From Cyanoderma ruficeps (taxonomy: Eukaryota > Chordata > Aves > Passeriformes > Timaliidae): a DNA stretch of 64,000 nt. Both the position numbers and the translations under genes were made by a program. The notes beneath the pieces are model-generated. The model was not told where the DNA came from. It saw nothing but the letters and a program-made list of their open reading frames with translations, and did no database searches. The stretch covers positions 13,173,860 to 13,237,859 of the forward strand of contig VZDJ01000623.1 of NCBI GenBank assembly GCA_008694505.1. Direction: 5' to 3'. Positions 1 to 13,000 of this stretch are shown piece after piece; positions within the stretch are counted from its first letter, which is position 1; each line of letters starts with the position of its first letter.

Positions 1-1559
1 GGCAAAACTGGATTTGTAAGAGGAAAGTGTTTTTTTTTCTTCTCATAGGGAAAATGTATGAATGAGAGGAGTGAAAAATCAAAAGTAATTGCTGGATCCA
101 GATATCATATTGTATGATTTCTCTTCCATTAGTTTCCATATGATGGTGACCACAGCTGCAGTGTATACAATATAAAAAATCTACGTCAAGCATCCAGATT
201 TATGATGTCTGGCATGTAATGTTGAACATTAGAGAAACATTTTATTTTCTTTCTATACCTGTTTTCTATACATAATATTACATAGTTTACAGGAAGGTAA
301 TGTTAGTTTATGATGCTATTTTGCATCCAGGAAACATTGTAATCATAAAGCACTTCTGTGATATGGAAAAAACTGCCATATAGTCTGAATAATCCTTCTT
401 CAGATTATAAAGAGAAGTGTTCACTTAGTTAATGATTGTCTGAACTTTTCCACCTCCATCTCAGTTTAAATGAAACTAAGTTAATCTTTCACTGGAGATA
501 CTTTTGAAAGTATTTAAAATAAAAAATTATAAACAAAACTGATCACAAATGCAAGGCTCTTTACACATTAAACACAGCTGTGTTATATTTAACAGTATAC
601 TGCATTTAACAGAAATAGCTGCCATATCTATGTTACTAACTTCTTTTCTTGAGGATGATGTATCTGAGCAATACATGTCTTAAAATTTATGGATAGTTGT
701 CAGCCATCATTCTTTAATTATTTGGGTAAGGCTATCTCCAAACTCATGATTGCTTGCCTGATAGAGCCCAGGGCACCAGAAGACCAAAGGACTCAACATT
801 TCTGAATATTTCAAGTGAGAGGTAGTTTCATGATTGATTCATTTGGTATCAGTTATGGGCAAAATAACACTCTGTGTAATAACAGACTGAAATTAATAGA
901 AAGTTAGAGAGTCAAGGGGAAAAGATGTAGTTACGAAAGAGAAGCAGACTTTTCTAGGCAGTTAACATTTCACCGATGAATTTGTTTTTCTTGAAACAAG
1001 AAGTTTGGTTGATGTATGGCAATGCAAATGTAGCATAGTAAACTATGTAAAGTTTATAAAATGTTTAATGTTATGCCACCCCAAATCAATTGCTGATCAT
1101 GTACAGGTTTTTAAATGCCAAATCAATTGTTCATTGAGGCAATAAACATTTTAGGGAGGGAGATTTGGAATAAAGGAAAGACATCAGTGGTAAGTCTTTA
1201 AATTAGGCTACTTCTTTGTAATTTCAAATTGAACATTCAGTTCAGAATGAACATCGGCAGTGACAACAGAGTAATTGAGCTATCTGAATAAGTAGAGCAA
1301 GTAATAAATAAGTATTGTAGAGTTATTTTACCTCAGTGTAAAGCAGTGGTAGAACTAATACTCAGTTGTGGTTGTTCTTTTTCATATTGAAAACAAAGAG
1401 TGACGAAAAGAACCCTAAAACTGAGCTTTTGGTAGGAGAAAATTACATACAGTTTCAGATGCATCTGAATATGTTTAGCTTATCACAGATATGATTGAGA
1501 GGTGGTTTGCTAACTGTGTCTAAAACACTTAGTAATAAAAGGCTTTTTAATTTAGCAAA

Positions 1560-1830
1560 GCAAGTTAGTAGAAGCTCAAGCCAAAATTCAAATTAAATAT
1601 GTGGCAAACACTTTCAGTAGGGAGGTGATTAACTGCTGGGACAAATTGCCAAGAGAAACAAGTGATTTTTCCATCACATGAGGTTGTCAAATTAGAACTA
1701 AATAACTCTCAGGAAATTATTTGACTCTTGCCAAGAACAAATTATTGGTCTCAGTTCATTGTTAACCAGATGAAATTTTATAGCAGGTGGTTGAGATAGT
1801 GGAGCAAATAATTCCTTAGTTTTGTAATGT
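1560..1830 (+). mobile_element. Ancient CR1-type LINE 3' relic
   Basis: The stretch around GAGGTGATTAACTGCTGGGA, CAAATTGCCAAGAGAAAC and TTTTTCCATCACATGAGG follows the 3' end of old amniote CR1/L3-like elements (the part encoding 'W...LP...V...SI'), with the usual continuation into a 3' UTR. It is heavily diverged and has no open frame. The boundaries are approximate, and the family call rests on remembered consensus. Confidence 0.5.
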
Positions 1831-4800
1831 AAAATTGTAAGCAGTACTTGCATTGGTTGAATTATCAACATCAGGAACTTCATTGTAACATGGTACAATA
1901 TCAAGCTGTAGAATGTTGTTATTTCATGGCATAGTCCCATTCATGCTGTAACATTAGGGAGATGCTCACTGGTTATCTACTTCATCACATCTGGTTTCAA
2001 TGATGAACTTTTTTCTGTTGTTCTGTATTTAGAAGCAAATGTTTCGAAGGAGTCATTAGCTCTGTCAGTAAAGCTAAATTCAGTAATTTATGCCAGTGCA
2101 ACATATTTAATTCTGTTGTAGTGAAGCAGAATCACTGAGTATCACCAAAATTCATTTAGTGGGTCAAATAGGAGGGACATGCCTTTAAACTTAGAGAATT
2201 GTCTCTGTTGCTATGTGTGGCACACACACATCTTGCTGCAATATGCAAGCACATGGTGCAGAAATAATTGAGAGAATTAGTGCAGAAATCCTGCAGTCCC
2301 TTTTCAACTCTCCTTTTGTGGTTAGATATATATTTGAGTTGGCTATCATTGGATTTTCTTCAGTACTTCTACCTAAATGCTGCAATGTAAGTTAAGAATA
2401 TTTAACTGCCTGAAAGATTAATTGAAGGAGTCTTTATTAAGTGCATGAGAATATGTAAGTGGTAGGTGATGGTATTGTATTAGTGATCACTTGGGAAATT
2501 CCATATTGAGTTAGTCTGTTGAGAAGTGTGTGTGATCTAGTAGATGCCTCATGTCTGTCGTGGGTGAACATGCAGTGGGAGTGACCTGAGCAGGAGAGTG
2601 TTTAGGTTGATTTTAGTGATGCTTCAGTAGGCTTTGTAAGACTATTTTGAGTCCCAGTTTCACTGTAAGGGTTTTAATAACAAGGCTTAATTTCTCCACC
2701 ATTTGAGTTCAGTGCGTAATTTCAAAGACAGTTTTATGTTTCAGAGATGCAACAGTACTGTGCCATGTTGAAGGGAAAGTGATGCAAAGTGAATTGGAAT
2801 GATCTGCTAGCCTTAGCACACATGCCTGTGCTTTCCAAGCTATTAGAAAAATTAATAAACTCACTCCTTGAATTAATGGATGGGCTTGCAGGACACCATC
2901 AGACATAAATTTTGAAGCTGAATTATATTTACATTGCTATTTGTACTGTAAAATTAGTAAAGGTTATTAATTCTATCTGGTCCTGATATTATCACTTTTA
3001 TACCATAATTACATGCACAGACACACACAGCCCCTTGAGAGGAGTGCTGAAACGCAGATACTTAAAAGTACATGAAGGGCTGAAGCAAATGTTCACAAGT
3101 TACCCAATCTGTCAGTTTTATATTTTTGTCTTTACCTGTTGTCCTACTGCTCATCTTGACTGCGGGATGTGATCATTACATTTGTGTGATTATAGAGTAC
3201 ACCTCAGAGTGTAAGGAATTTCTGTCCCAGCATTTTAAGGACAGAATCCGACAGTAACAAAATCAGACCCAATGTGGGTCTGTGCCTCTAGATCTCTACA
3301 GCAGAGATTTTCAGACTGCCCAAGGTTCTTCAAATACTACATTTTCTTTGCATATACAAAGATGGGAGTGATGGTGCATTTCTTCTCTCACCAGTGATGA
3401 CATCATGCTGGAAGAGATAGGAAATGTTGTGAACAGTGCCATCATGTGCACATCTGATAGATATTATTATCAATGAAGAGGTGTGTATGGAAACAGTGGA
3501 ATGGAACATCAACTGTAGGATGTACATGATCTGAATGTGTTTTCAAAATCTATTTTCTTTTTTTTTCTCTTTTTTTGTTTTGTTTTGTTAGGGTTTTTTA
3601 AGAGTCTAGTGGAGATTTTTTTTGCCCAGCTGTGAAACACAGACTCCTCCAAATCTCTGTCTGTATATTCCTTTACTTCTTGGCTTTCCTGTTGGCTTAG
3701 AAGAGGTTTCCAGCCTCCTACTAACTGCCAAAATATTTTTTAGTAACTATTTGTTTTAAATAACCTGTTTTATAGGCTTCAAGATCACTTTTAGAGTGAT
3801 CTCAGCTTGAAGACAATGCAGAAAAATTAAATTTGAACATAACTTTCTATGATTGAGTTCATATTTTAGAAATCTATTCCTGTTTGAATCGTAGTCCTTT
3901 ATATTGTTTCATTTACTGTGTGGTAAGTATATTTCCTGGTCTTTAAGGATCTTCTTTCTGCAGAGAGGCTAGCGGGACAAACAGTGTCCCAAATTAGGAA
4001 TATCCAGTCCTTCATCACTTGACGTGTCATTATTATAAGAGGTGTACTGAAGAACTGAAGAAAGATCTGAATTTGCAATTCTGGTTTCTTTTTTTGGCAT
4101 TTACACCAGGGTAATTTAAAGTAGATCATACCCTGCATAAATTAAAGATGAAAGTTACTAGATTTTTCAGTTCACTTCCCTCCACATATTTTCTCCTTTT
4201 AAATCTCCCCAGGGATGATGCCTCCACTGCTTGTATCATGAAATGATAGCATAAACTTTATTAGTGATCTTAAACAATGAATTTTTTTTTAGCATTATAC
4301 TATTTTTTGTAGTATCATACTGTATTTAAAACATCATATTATTGTTATTTTTTTCTGTGTTACTGTAGATGTTCATACTTTCAACCTTTGGCTTAGTTGC
4401 CAAATTGTATCCAATTCTGTACTTCACAAAGGAGCACAGATATAGCAAACACATGTTATATTTCAAATCTTGCTTTAAGATAAGATGAGCATATTTTTTA
4501 TAGATTGTATTTTCATTGGTTTTTATCCCATGGCAAATAGCAGTACAACTCAAAATCTATGCAGCTACCATCAGTGGACATACTTTGCCAGTCTTTAATG
4601 TGACTAATTCCTAGCCAGAAAATGTCCTGCATTTTCAGTGAATCATAACTGAAAAATTATTATGGTGACAGGAAATTTAAACAAAAATGTCATTTTGTAT
4701 TGCTGTAGAAAAGCCAGTTTCAGTGACATTTTTAGAATTATCAGTGAGAAGACATCAATCTGTGGTGACAAGAATCGAACAGAAGTGTAATCATGAAAGT

Positions 4801-5228
4801 GTTTTGGGTTATTTGTTTAACAGCAGGGGTTGTTAGAATGATCTATAGATGTAAAATGTTGAAAAAATATATTTATTAGTAATAAATGGTTGTTTGATGA
4901 CAATGAGACTGGGTGATACATGCTATAATCAGTTTCTAGTGGAAACATTGTGAAAACACAGCTTAAAAGGTCTTTTTTAGTGAGCTTTCTTTTCCCTCAG
5001 AAATACCCAGAGAACCTACATTTGAAGTCTTAGACAGTAGTGTTTTTTACCCATTAGTGGAAATGAAAGTGCATACCACATCCTCAGCTCTTTTCAACTA
5101 CCTCATTAAGATTGTGCAGAGTGTAAAGTACTAGTAATACAGACCTAATCTACCATTTCTTCCACTGTTCCTCAAACTGTACTCACAGTAATTGCTTATT
5201 CTGCTTTAGAGACTGCTTTGATTCAATC

Positions 5229-5253
5229 AAATCCCACCATTTAGGTGGGATTT
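5229..5253. repeat. Perfect 10-bp inverted repeat (hairpin)
   Basis: AAATCCCACC (5229-5238), a 5-nt loop (ATTTA), then GGTGGGATTT (5244-5253), a perfect reverse complement. The arms contain a GC-rich core, unlike the AT-only palindromes elsewhere in the window. Confidence 0.9.
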
Positions 5254-7065
5254 AAATTTTGGACAGTACAGATACCAAGAATATCTACTGAGAAAGCACG
5301 CAAACAACTGTGATGAAATTTATGAGCTAGTGAAGTTCTGCTTCAGTTCCTAGATCTTACAAGAAGCCTTTAGGTAGGTAGTGTCTCCAAGAACACACTA
5401 AGGCGAAAATGCTCCCTAAATCACTGTTCAAATGGGTGGGCATCCTGCTCCCCACAGGTTCCCAGTACAGATGGGGTAGTGAAGAACTCTGCAAGATTTC
5501 CCTATGGGTGGCACATAGTGGATATAAACATCAGTTCAACTTAGGTTTTTTTAAGTTAGTCCTGATTAATTCTGCCTTCCTTGGATGGGTGTTTCACTTC
5601 AGTGATCTCAGGGATCAGAGGCTGCAGTTGACCTTGAAGTTCAGTGTATACGTCACTGTCTTGAAGCTCACGCTAATGAGATGTGTCAGGCTTTCTGTCT
5701 CTGTGTAGAAAGGAGTTCAGCTGCAAATAATGTAGACAAAATGCATATTTTGCAACTTGCCCTACAGAAAGGAAAATAAGATGAACTTCTTTTTGGTGGT
5801 GTGGCTCACTACAAACTGCAGTCAGGTTTCAGTCATCAAATAACTAAACCAGGACTTTGTAAACACAGTTAAGTAACTGTAAATTCTGTGAGCCACTAGA
5901 AACAGGAACATAAAGGAAGGGTAAAGAAGGAGGAGGCACATCTTGAAGTCAGTGGTTTTGACTGGAGTAGCAAAAGGAAATTAAAAGAGCCGGACCAACT
6001 TCAGGGGTCCTCCAAAACATACTTGTGAATCTGCAATCAGAGGAGCTAGTATTAGTTCCTCCAGTATACACAGTCAATACCTTAATCCATTGTTAGATTA
6101 GAGGTGAGTCAGTGCTTTGAGCCTTTAAACAACTTTAGCCTCTGACATCTTTCCTTAAGGATATTCCTTTCAAACCAAAAGAGGGGGGAAAAATTCAGAT
6201 CTCTGTGGTTGAGTCTTTATTATCCAGTATGATGTATATACATATTTACAGTCTCCTCCTCTTCATTTTTCTGTGATATGTTATCCTCAGAAAACACCCT
6301 TTATTTTTTAAGGCACTGGATTTTATTTAAGCCAAGGCTTCCTATCTTTGCCCCAGTGTATGTGCTAGTTCTTCTTACACTTTTCCAGGCAAGCTGTCTC
6401 TTTTTATATTGCCAGGATGAGGCCTTTCAGGAAGAATCCTTGTTTGTCCATATGACAACAAAGTGAGCTAGAAATCAGCTGTTTCAACAGATTGTCTTAC
6501 TGGATAGCTAAGCATGTGGGAAGCAGTTTGTCTGCTGAACTGGAGCCACCTTAGATTAACATAGCTGTCTTATTTTCTTCAGATGCCTCCATCCCTGGCA
6601 TATGGAGTCTGCACATCTAGTTGCCACCTAGATCTTCATTCTGAAATCCACCAAGCTTGCAACAAATAGACCTACCTGGTGTGGTGCTGCTTCTGTAGGA
6701 GACCTTTTTCAGTTCTTATTCAACTTTGATTCCTAAGATTTTTTTCAAATGTGTGGCATTTCGTCGGGACTATTACGCAGAGTAAGAGCAGCATGAGATA
6801 AAGAAGGATCACTTGTCTCTAGCGGTCCTTCTTCAGGAATTTATCTGACTGCAAATTCACAACTTTTCCTTCTGCTTGGATGTTTCAAACCTAAGACCAG
6901 GGTAGAGTTCTGATTCATAACCAGTACTGTGGAGAGGTGGAGATAGGTACTTCTGAAGCCACATGGACTCTACACAAAAAAATAAAATTTTTCGAAGCAG
7001 GAATTATAGAGTGACCTACCTTTGTTTTACTTTGATGCAGGATAATGAATGAGAAATCAGGGGTG

Positions 7066-7080
7066 TATATATATATATAT
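7066..7080. repeat. (TA)n microsatellite, short
   Basis: An uninterrupted TA run of about 15 nt. Confidence 0.9.
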
Positions 7081-10000
7081 TCCTCCCAAGCTAGAAAAGG
7101 CACTCTGGGCTGTTTTATTTCATCTCATCTCCTATGTACTAGCAGAATGGAATGATGTTAACTGAAAGAGGTCGGCATATGTTCCAGCTAATCATGGGTG
7201 TCAGTAGAGCTCTTGTAATGCTGTTATAAAGTACTTTGATATCTCAAAGATGTGCTCTCTCTGTTTCTCTGTAGGCCATGTAAGCTGAATCAGTTCAGAA
7301 TATGTGTTTAAACAATTCTTATTCCTTCCTCCAACTAAGCAGAGTCAGGATACAGATTAATTATGCTTTAGTTCACAATTTAACATTGTGTCCCAAATAA
7401 TTTATTGCTTTCAAAAGAGATTATTTAAAAGCAAGTGACAAGGGCAAGATTGTTCTATTCCACATAAATCCCTTTAATTGCTCCTATAACATATAAAACA
7501 TGTATTGAATTTTGTATAAAAGAGCAAACAGAATACATTTGAATCTTTACTTAAGGTAGCTTTCAATATCAGGGGTATACATATAACATTTGTATTTACA
7601 AACATCATTTGTTTATTTTGTGAACGATTGTAGATACAATAATTTAATCTTTAGTCTGATGAAGAAAAGTTTGCATTTCACCATAGCGGTTTCTCTCATA
7701 CAATTAAGAACCAACCCCCCAAATTATATAAAATATAGTGTAGATAGGTTCTTAATTGAGTTATGAATGTGTAGTGTCTTTCTACTACCTGATGCAGCTG
7801 GGGGAGGAGTCTGAAACTCATTACATTTTTGGACTGATGGCTACTTTTCTTTTCTTGTTGTTGGGGTCTTTTTCCCCATTATTTTTAGCTTGAGTAAGAT
7901 GGACAGATTCAAATGGCAGTCCTTGGAACACTTACTAGCCCAAAGGCATGTTTCCTGCTGAAATAAACTTATGTTCAGCAATAGCCTTAAATTTCAAAAA
8001 TCTTAAACAAAGCTGTTAAAATACAGGCATTTTTGTATAAATCAATGCCTCTTAATCTGTTTATTGTTCATAACACCTTATCCTGATCAATGCCTCAGTT
8101 ACTTGCTGTACAAACCTATATAGGTAACTGTATAGCTGTGCAGGTTGTCTTACTTTTCAAACCTGTGTTTAATTAATACATAAATTAGTGGTCAGAATGT
8201 TTCATTTCACTGTTTTGTTTGCCTAGGCTATGCATTATAATAGTTAAACCCCAAAGTAATCTTTAGAATGTAATATAATGATACATGTTTAAGAAGATAT
8301 GATTCCATTATTTGAAAATGTTCAAGATAAATTATTTACATGGACAAAACACCTAAAATTGAATCTGAACATAATCATCCTAGGGAATGGATTTATGTGA
8401 TAGAAAACTAAGAAAAGGAAATTTGTTCAAGACAAATTAGGGAGTAGGAGCTCAAAATAAATGCACTAGAGGCCTTCAGAGCCCAGACGCTGGATTTACC
8501 AGAGAAAAGTAAATAACAAGTAGGAAAAAAAATTGCCAAAAATGATAGTTATATTCTATCCAAAGACTGTAATTATGCATCTTAAAACAGAATTATAAAC
8601 CAAAATAACTTCAATGCTGCTGGAATTTTTTTTTTTCAGTTCAGCAGAATTTTTAAAGTACTGTTTTTGTTAGTCAAAAGTTATTGACATATAAATGCAA
8701 CAAGTATTGATAAAGATCAAGAAAATATAAAATATATTTTTACTAAGGTAGGATTAATACTAAAGCACACACATATATTTTCAGATGAATTAAAGCTTTC
8801 CCTCAAAGGATTGGATTTTAGTTTTGTAATTTATTTTATTTTAGTGCAGTGGCACTAACACCAGATGGAATCGGTCACAATTTCCTGCAGTAATCATCAA
8901 AATCTGCTGTAAATCTTTAAGCAACATGAAGAAAGACAGTTTTCAAAATATTCTTGTTTAGTGTATTGCCCAGAAGAGAAGACTAGGGTTATTGGTTACC
9001 TGCTGCTAAATAATCTTATTGCTGAGAGTCTTATTTTCTGTGTTCAGGGAATACATGAAGTATATTCACTTAGTGTTTTCATGAAAACTGTAAGTTTCTC
9101 CTCGTGATAATAATATAATAACTGAACTTGTCATAATATAATAAGTAGAAGATCAAGATTTTTTTTCTGAAGTCCTTGATTTAAAGCTTCATTTGATAAA
9201 AAACTTTAAAGGATAGTTGTGATGGGATTAGCCCCATGTAGGATAGATTTGAAATATAATTTTGTTGTAAGAATCACTAATATATATATGCTATTAATTT
9301 GCTGTTGGGAATAAAAAAAAGCACAAAAAAGGGGACTAATACCAAATTTTATATGTCTTATGTCTCATAAAACAGTAAAATATTTGAGAGATTTGTACTC
9401 TGCATGTGACTTTTGAATAAATTTGGAGAGTAGTACTCAGTAAGATCCATACTAACATATGTAGTTTTATGGCAAGCATGGTAGCTGGATTTGCAGCTGC
9501 AATCCCCATTCAAGCAGTTTGTAAATTTTTTATTTCATTTTGGTGCTTGTTATTTCTGAAAAATATTTGGGATAGTTTATGTTGATGAAAGAACTGTTCA
9601 TTGAAGATATTGACAGTTTTAAGGCTGTCATTCCACAGCACATTTTTTTTTAAAGTAGTTTTGTTTGCTATGATGCAGTGATCCTAGACAGCATTTAGGA
9701 AGTGCAAAACTCATATGGGCTATCTCACTCTGATGAGAAATTGGTTGTGTAAGGCATCACATCATGTATTTTGCATATTTTTTTCTACATAAGGCATGTA
9801 AAAATGTTGCCACAATATCAGTCCTTTGCCTAAGGAATTTCCTCAATGTAATCTGATTTCTGAAACTGAACACCATATTTAATAACTCAGCAATATAATG
9901 TTCTTCTTATTATTATATATTATATTTCATTATTATTATTTCATGGCAAGGAATTTCCTGATTTTATGTTAAATTCTACAAAACCTGACCCATATTCTGA

Positions 10001-13000
10001 ATAAACTTTTTGTGATAGGTCACATAAGCCAAAGTTCATCTGCTGGCTGTCAGTGGTTCACAATCTGCAGCAGGTATGTGCAACCACATTACAGTAAAAT
10101 TTACTATTTTCTTCTCTGCAGCTGGACTGGGTGTTTGCAGACAATGTTAGGGAATACAGTGAGAAATTAGTTGAAACAGCCTGGAAATTTCTGGTTTAAG
10201 TTCTTCAGTAGAGCTCTTTCAGTGTCACAGATGAAAGGTAGATATCCTTGCTTTGCATTTCACAATCAGTAGAATACACAGTTTGAGGAGTCAGTTTTCA
10301 CACTTCTTTGTCTGCTCTCCTACAGTATTGTGAACAATTAGGGTAACAGTATGTGGTTTGAACTACTGTGCCAAGTTGTCTTGTATCTTGTTTCATTGAT
10401 ACCTAGGGATAGCAAAGTTTTCTGAAAAACAGTGTATCAGTGGTGTGCAGTGATGTTAGGAAGGACAACTTATCTTCCTTAATTAAATTAGTATAACAAA
10501 GTCACGTTAGGGGATGCTTACATTTCCATGTAATATAGTCATTGCCTTATGTGTACCTGATTTGTCCAAGGAGTGTCAGGAATGCTCTTACCGTTCCTTA
10601 ATGTTATATTGTTATATTTTTGGATCTGTGATTTAGATGACAAATGTGAAAAAGCACATGTTGCCAGAGAACTTTCAAGAGACAAGCTGTGAAGTCTAAA
10701 GAACACAGGTTATTCCAGCGAAGGTTGGCAGTGGCTTCTGCTTTCAAGTTTTGCTCCTAGCATGTGGTCTTCAAACTTATACCTGCAGAATATAGGTTAG
10801 AATTTGACTGATACAGAGCTTTATTTTCTGGCTTATTACACAGTGGAAGTTTTATTTTCACTCTTCCTGTTCTGGTCAGGCACTAGAGAAGTAGAGAGTT
10901 GTCCAAACAGTTGCAGAACAAGATCACATTCAAATTCCACCATTCTGCTGATCTTTTCAAACTCTGTTTATGGGGACATGTAAATTAGTACCTCAGAAGG
11001 ATCTGTTAAAAATTACACTAAACCATTTGTGTTGGTGGTATGAATCTCTCAACACTGAATTTGGACTAGTTTATATGAGCAGACAGTATGATCATACTGG
11101 GTCTTACATTTCTTACTGAAGTCAGTAGAAAGACCCTGCTGTGTTCCCAAGCAGTACTGGGGAATGTTCTGGTCTCTGAATTCTTATTCACCAGAGCTAA
11201 TTATATGTCATCTGATTTCACTGTTCTCTGATAAGCATGTGGCTTTGTGCTGTTTCTTACACAAATTAGTTTCTTAGCTTTGTGTAGCTAAATAAGAGTT
11301 ACCAACACAAGTCTATTGCAAACATCTCTGAAAGCATTGATATTGATACATCTATGCAATAGTAGCTAAAATTCAGACTGATGTGATTTGTGGTCCTTGA
11401 CATCCAGAAAGACAACATGACAAATAAAACCACGTACCTGAAGTGTATTTAAAGGGGGGAAAATGTACTATAGTACACTTGCTACTTTTTGTTGATGAGT
11501 TAGTTTATTTTAAAGGCAGAAGAGGTGTCTAAATTTCAGTGGCTCCACTGGGGTATGTTTTAGAAAAAAACACACCATCTTCCTAAAACATTAAAAAAAA
11601 TCAACAGAAGACCAGTAAAAAACCCCAAAACTTCCCAGCTAAAATCAAAAGAAACATTTCAGACACCAACAGTCATCAGCTGCCTCTAAAGTCTGATAAG
11701 TTTACCCACAGTGATACTGACTCACTGTTCTATTGTCTTAATATATAATTTCTGAAGTCATCATTAATAAAATGGAACTAAATACTGCAGATGAAAGGAA
11801 TTATGCCTCATTGGGCCAGTTTCTATTAGCTTTGTTTAGGCAGCTTCAGTGAGATTGAGACTAGCAAGTGCAAAATGCTGAATAAAATTTGTTTCTTGCC
11901 TCCTCATAAGGTACAAGGCAAAATGTAGACGCTATTACATTTTCATTCCAGCTACACCTCCAAGGACATTTCTTCAAATCCTCATTAAACTCATTCAGAG
12001 TGATTTCCTTTTTAACCAAGGTCAGGATGGTTGTCTTGCAAATCTTTGGACACTGTGAATGGGAATTCATAAATCCTGACATTGGGAAACAAGGTTGCTC
12101 TTGCCCTACATTTAATGAGGAAAAGAAATAAGATGGAAAAAAAAAAAGAGCAGGCTTCTTTTCCTGATGGTGCTAAAAGTAAGATCCAAGTTTGCTGAAA
12201 TTAAAAAAATAAGACTTTTTTTTTTTTAAGCAGGTCACAATGCCCTGATATCTCCTGTGATATTCATCATTTATATTTCCAGTAAGCTGCTCTGTTGCCT
12301 GCAATCACTTGTCAGCTTTCCTTTTCTATGATCTGTTTAGTCTGTTAGCCCACCAGTTAAAATATATCCTGAACAACTTCTACATTGTAAATATGAACAG
12401 TTGATAGAATGGTTACTTTAGGAGACGTATGTCTCATGAGAAGAGAATGGTTTTTTTTCATAGCTGTTCACAAATAAATCAGATTGTGCACCGTGTTGGA
12501 CAAGTGTGGGGTTTTTTTTCTGCTTGTGTTTGCTTTTGGTAGTACATTAAACTTCTTGCCAGGAAACCTGTTGTTTTTAATTAGGAAGAAATTATTTGAA
12601 TTAAGCAGCCAGTATGAAATGGACTCTGGAACTTGTGGTGGTTTTGTAGCAGTGATATTCTGTTTTTAAATAAATAATAAAAAAAGCACAATGTGAGCTG
12701 GTATAGTCAAATCATTCAATATTGCTGACCAACTGCTATTAGTGAATGATTGTTTTCAGGAAAGATAGAATAGTCACAACAGGAAAGTGTTGAATAAATA
12801 TACTGATATCAGTCTTTGGCTGACAATTCAATGTGATTGCACTACAGTGTAGATGTAGTCATCCTAACTCCCTTTTCCATAATGACATACAGGTAGTAAG
12901 ATTAGTCTGTCTCACTGTATGTTGTGTTCCTTTGCTGTTGCTGCTTAGATTTCCATGTCTTACATCATGGGCAATTTTTTTTCCATATTCATATTCATTT

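Noticed and set aside
10048..10100. CAGTGGTTCACAATCTG, resembling the terminal inverted repeat of a Charlie-type hAT transposon
   Set aside because: Only about 17 bases of loose resemblance, with no second terminus or 8-bp duplication found.
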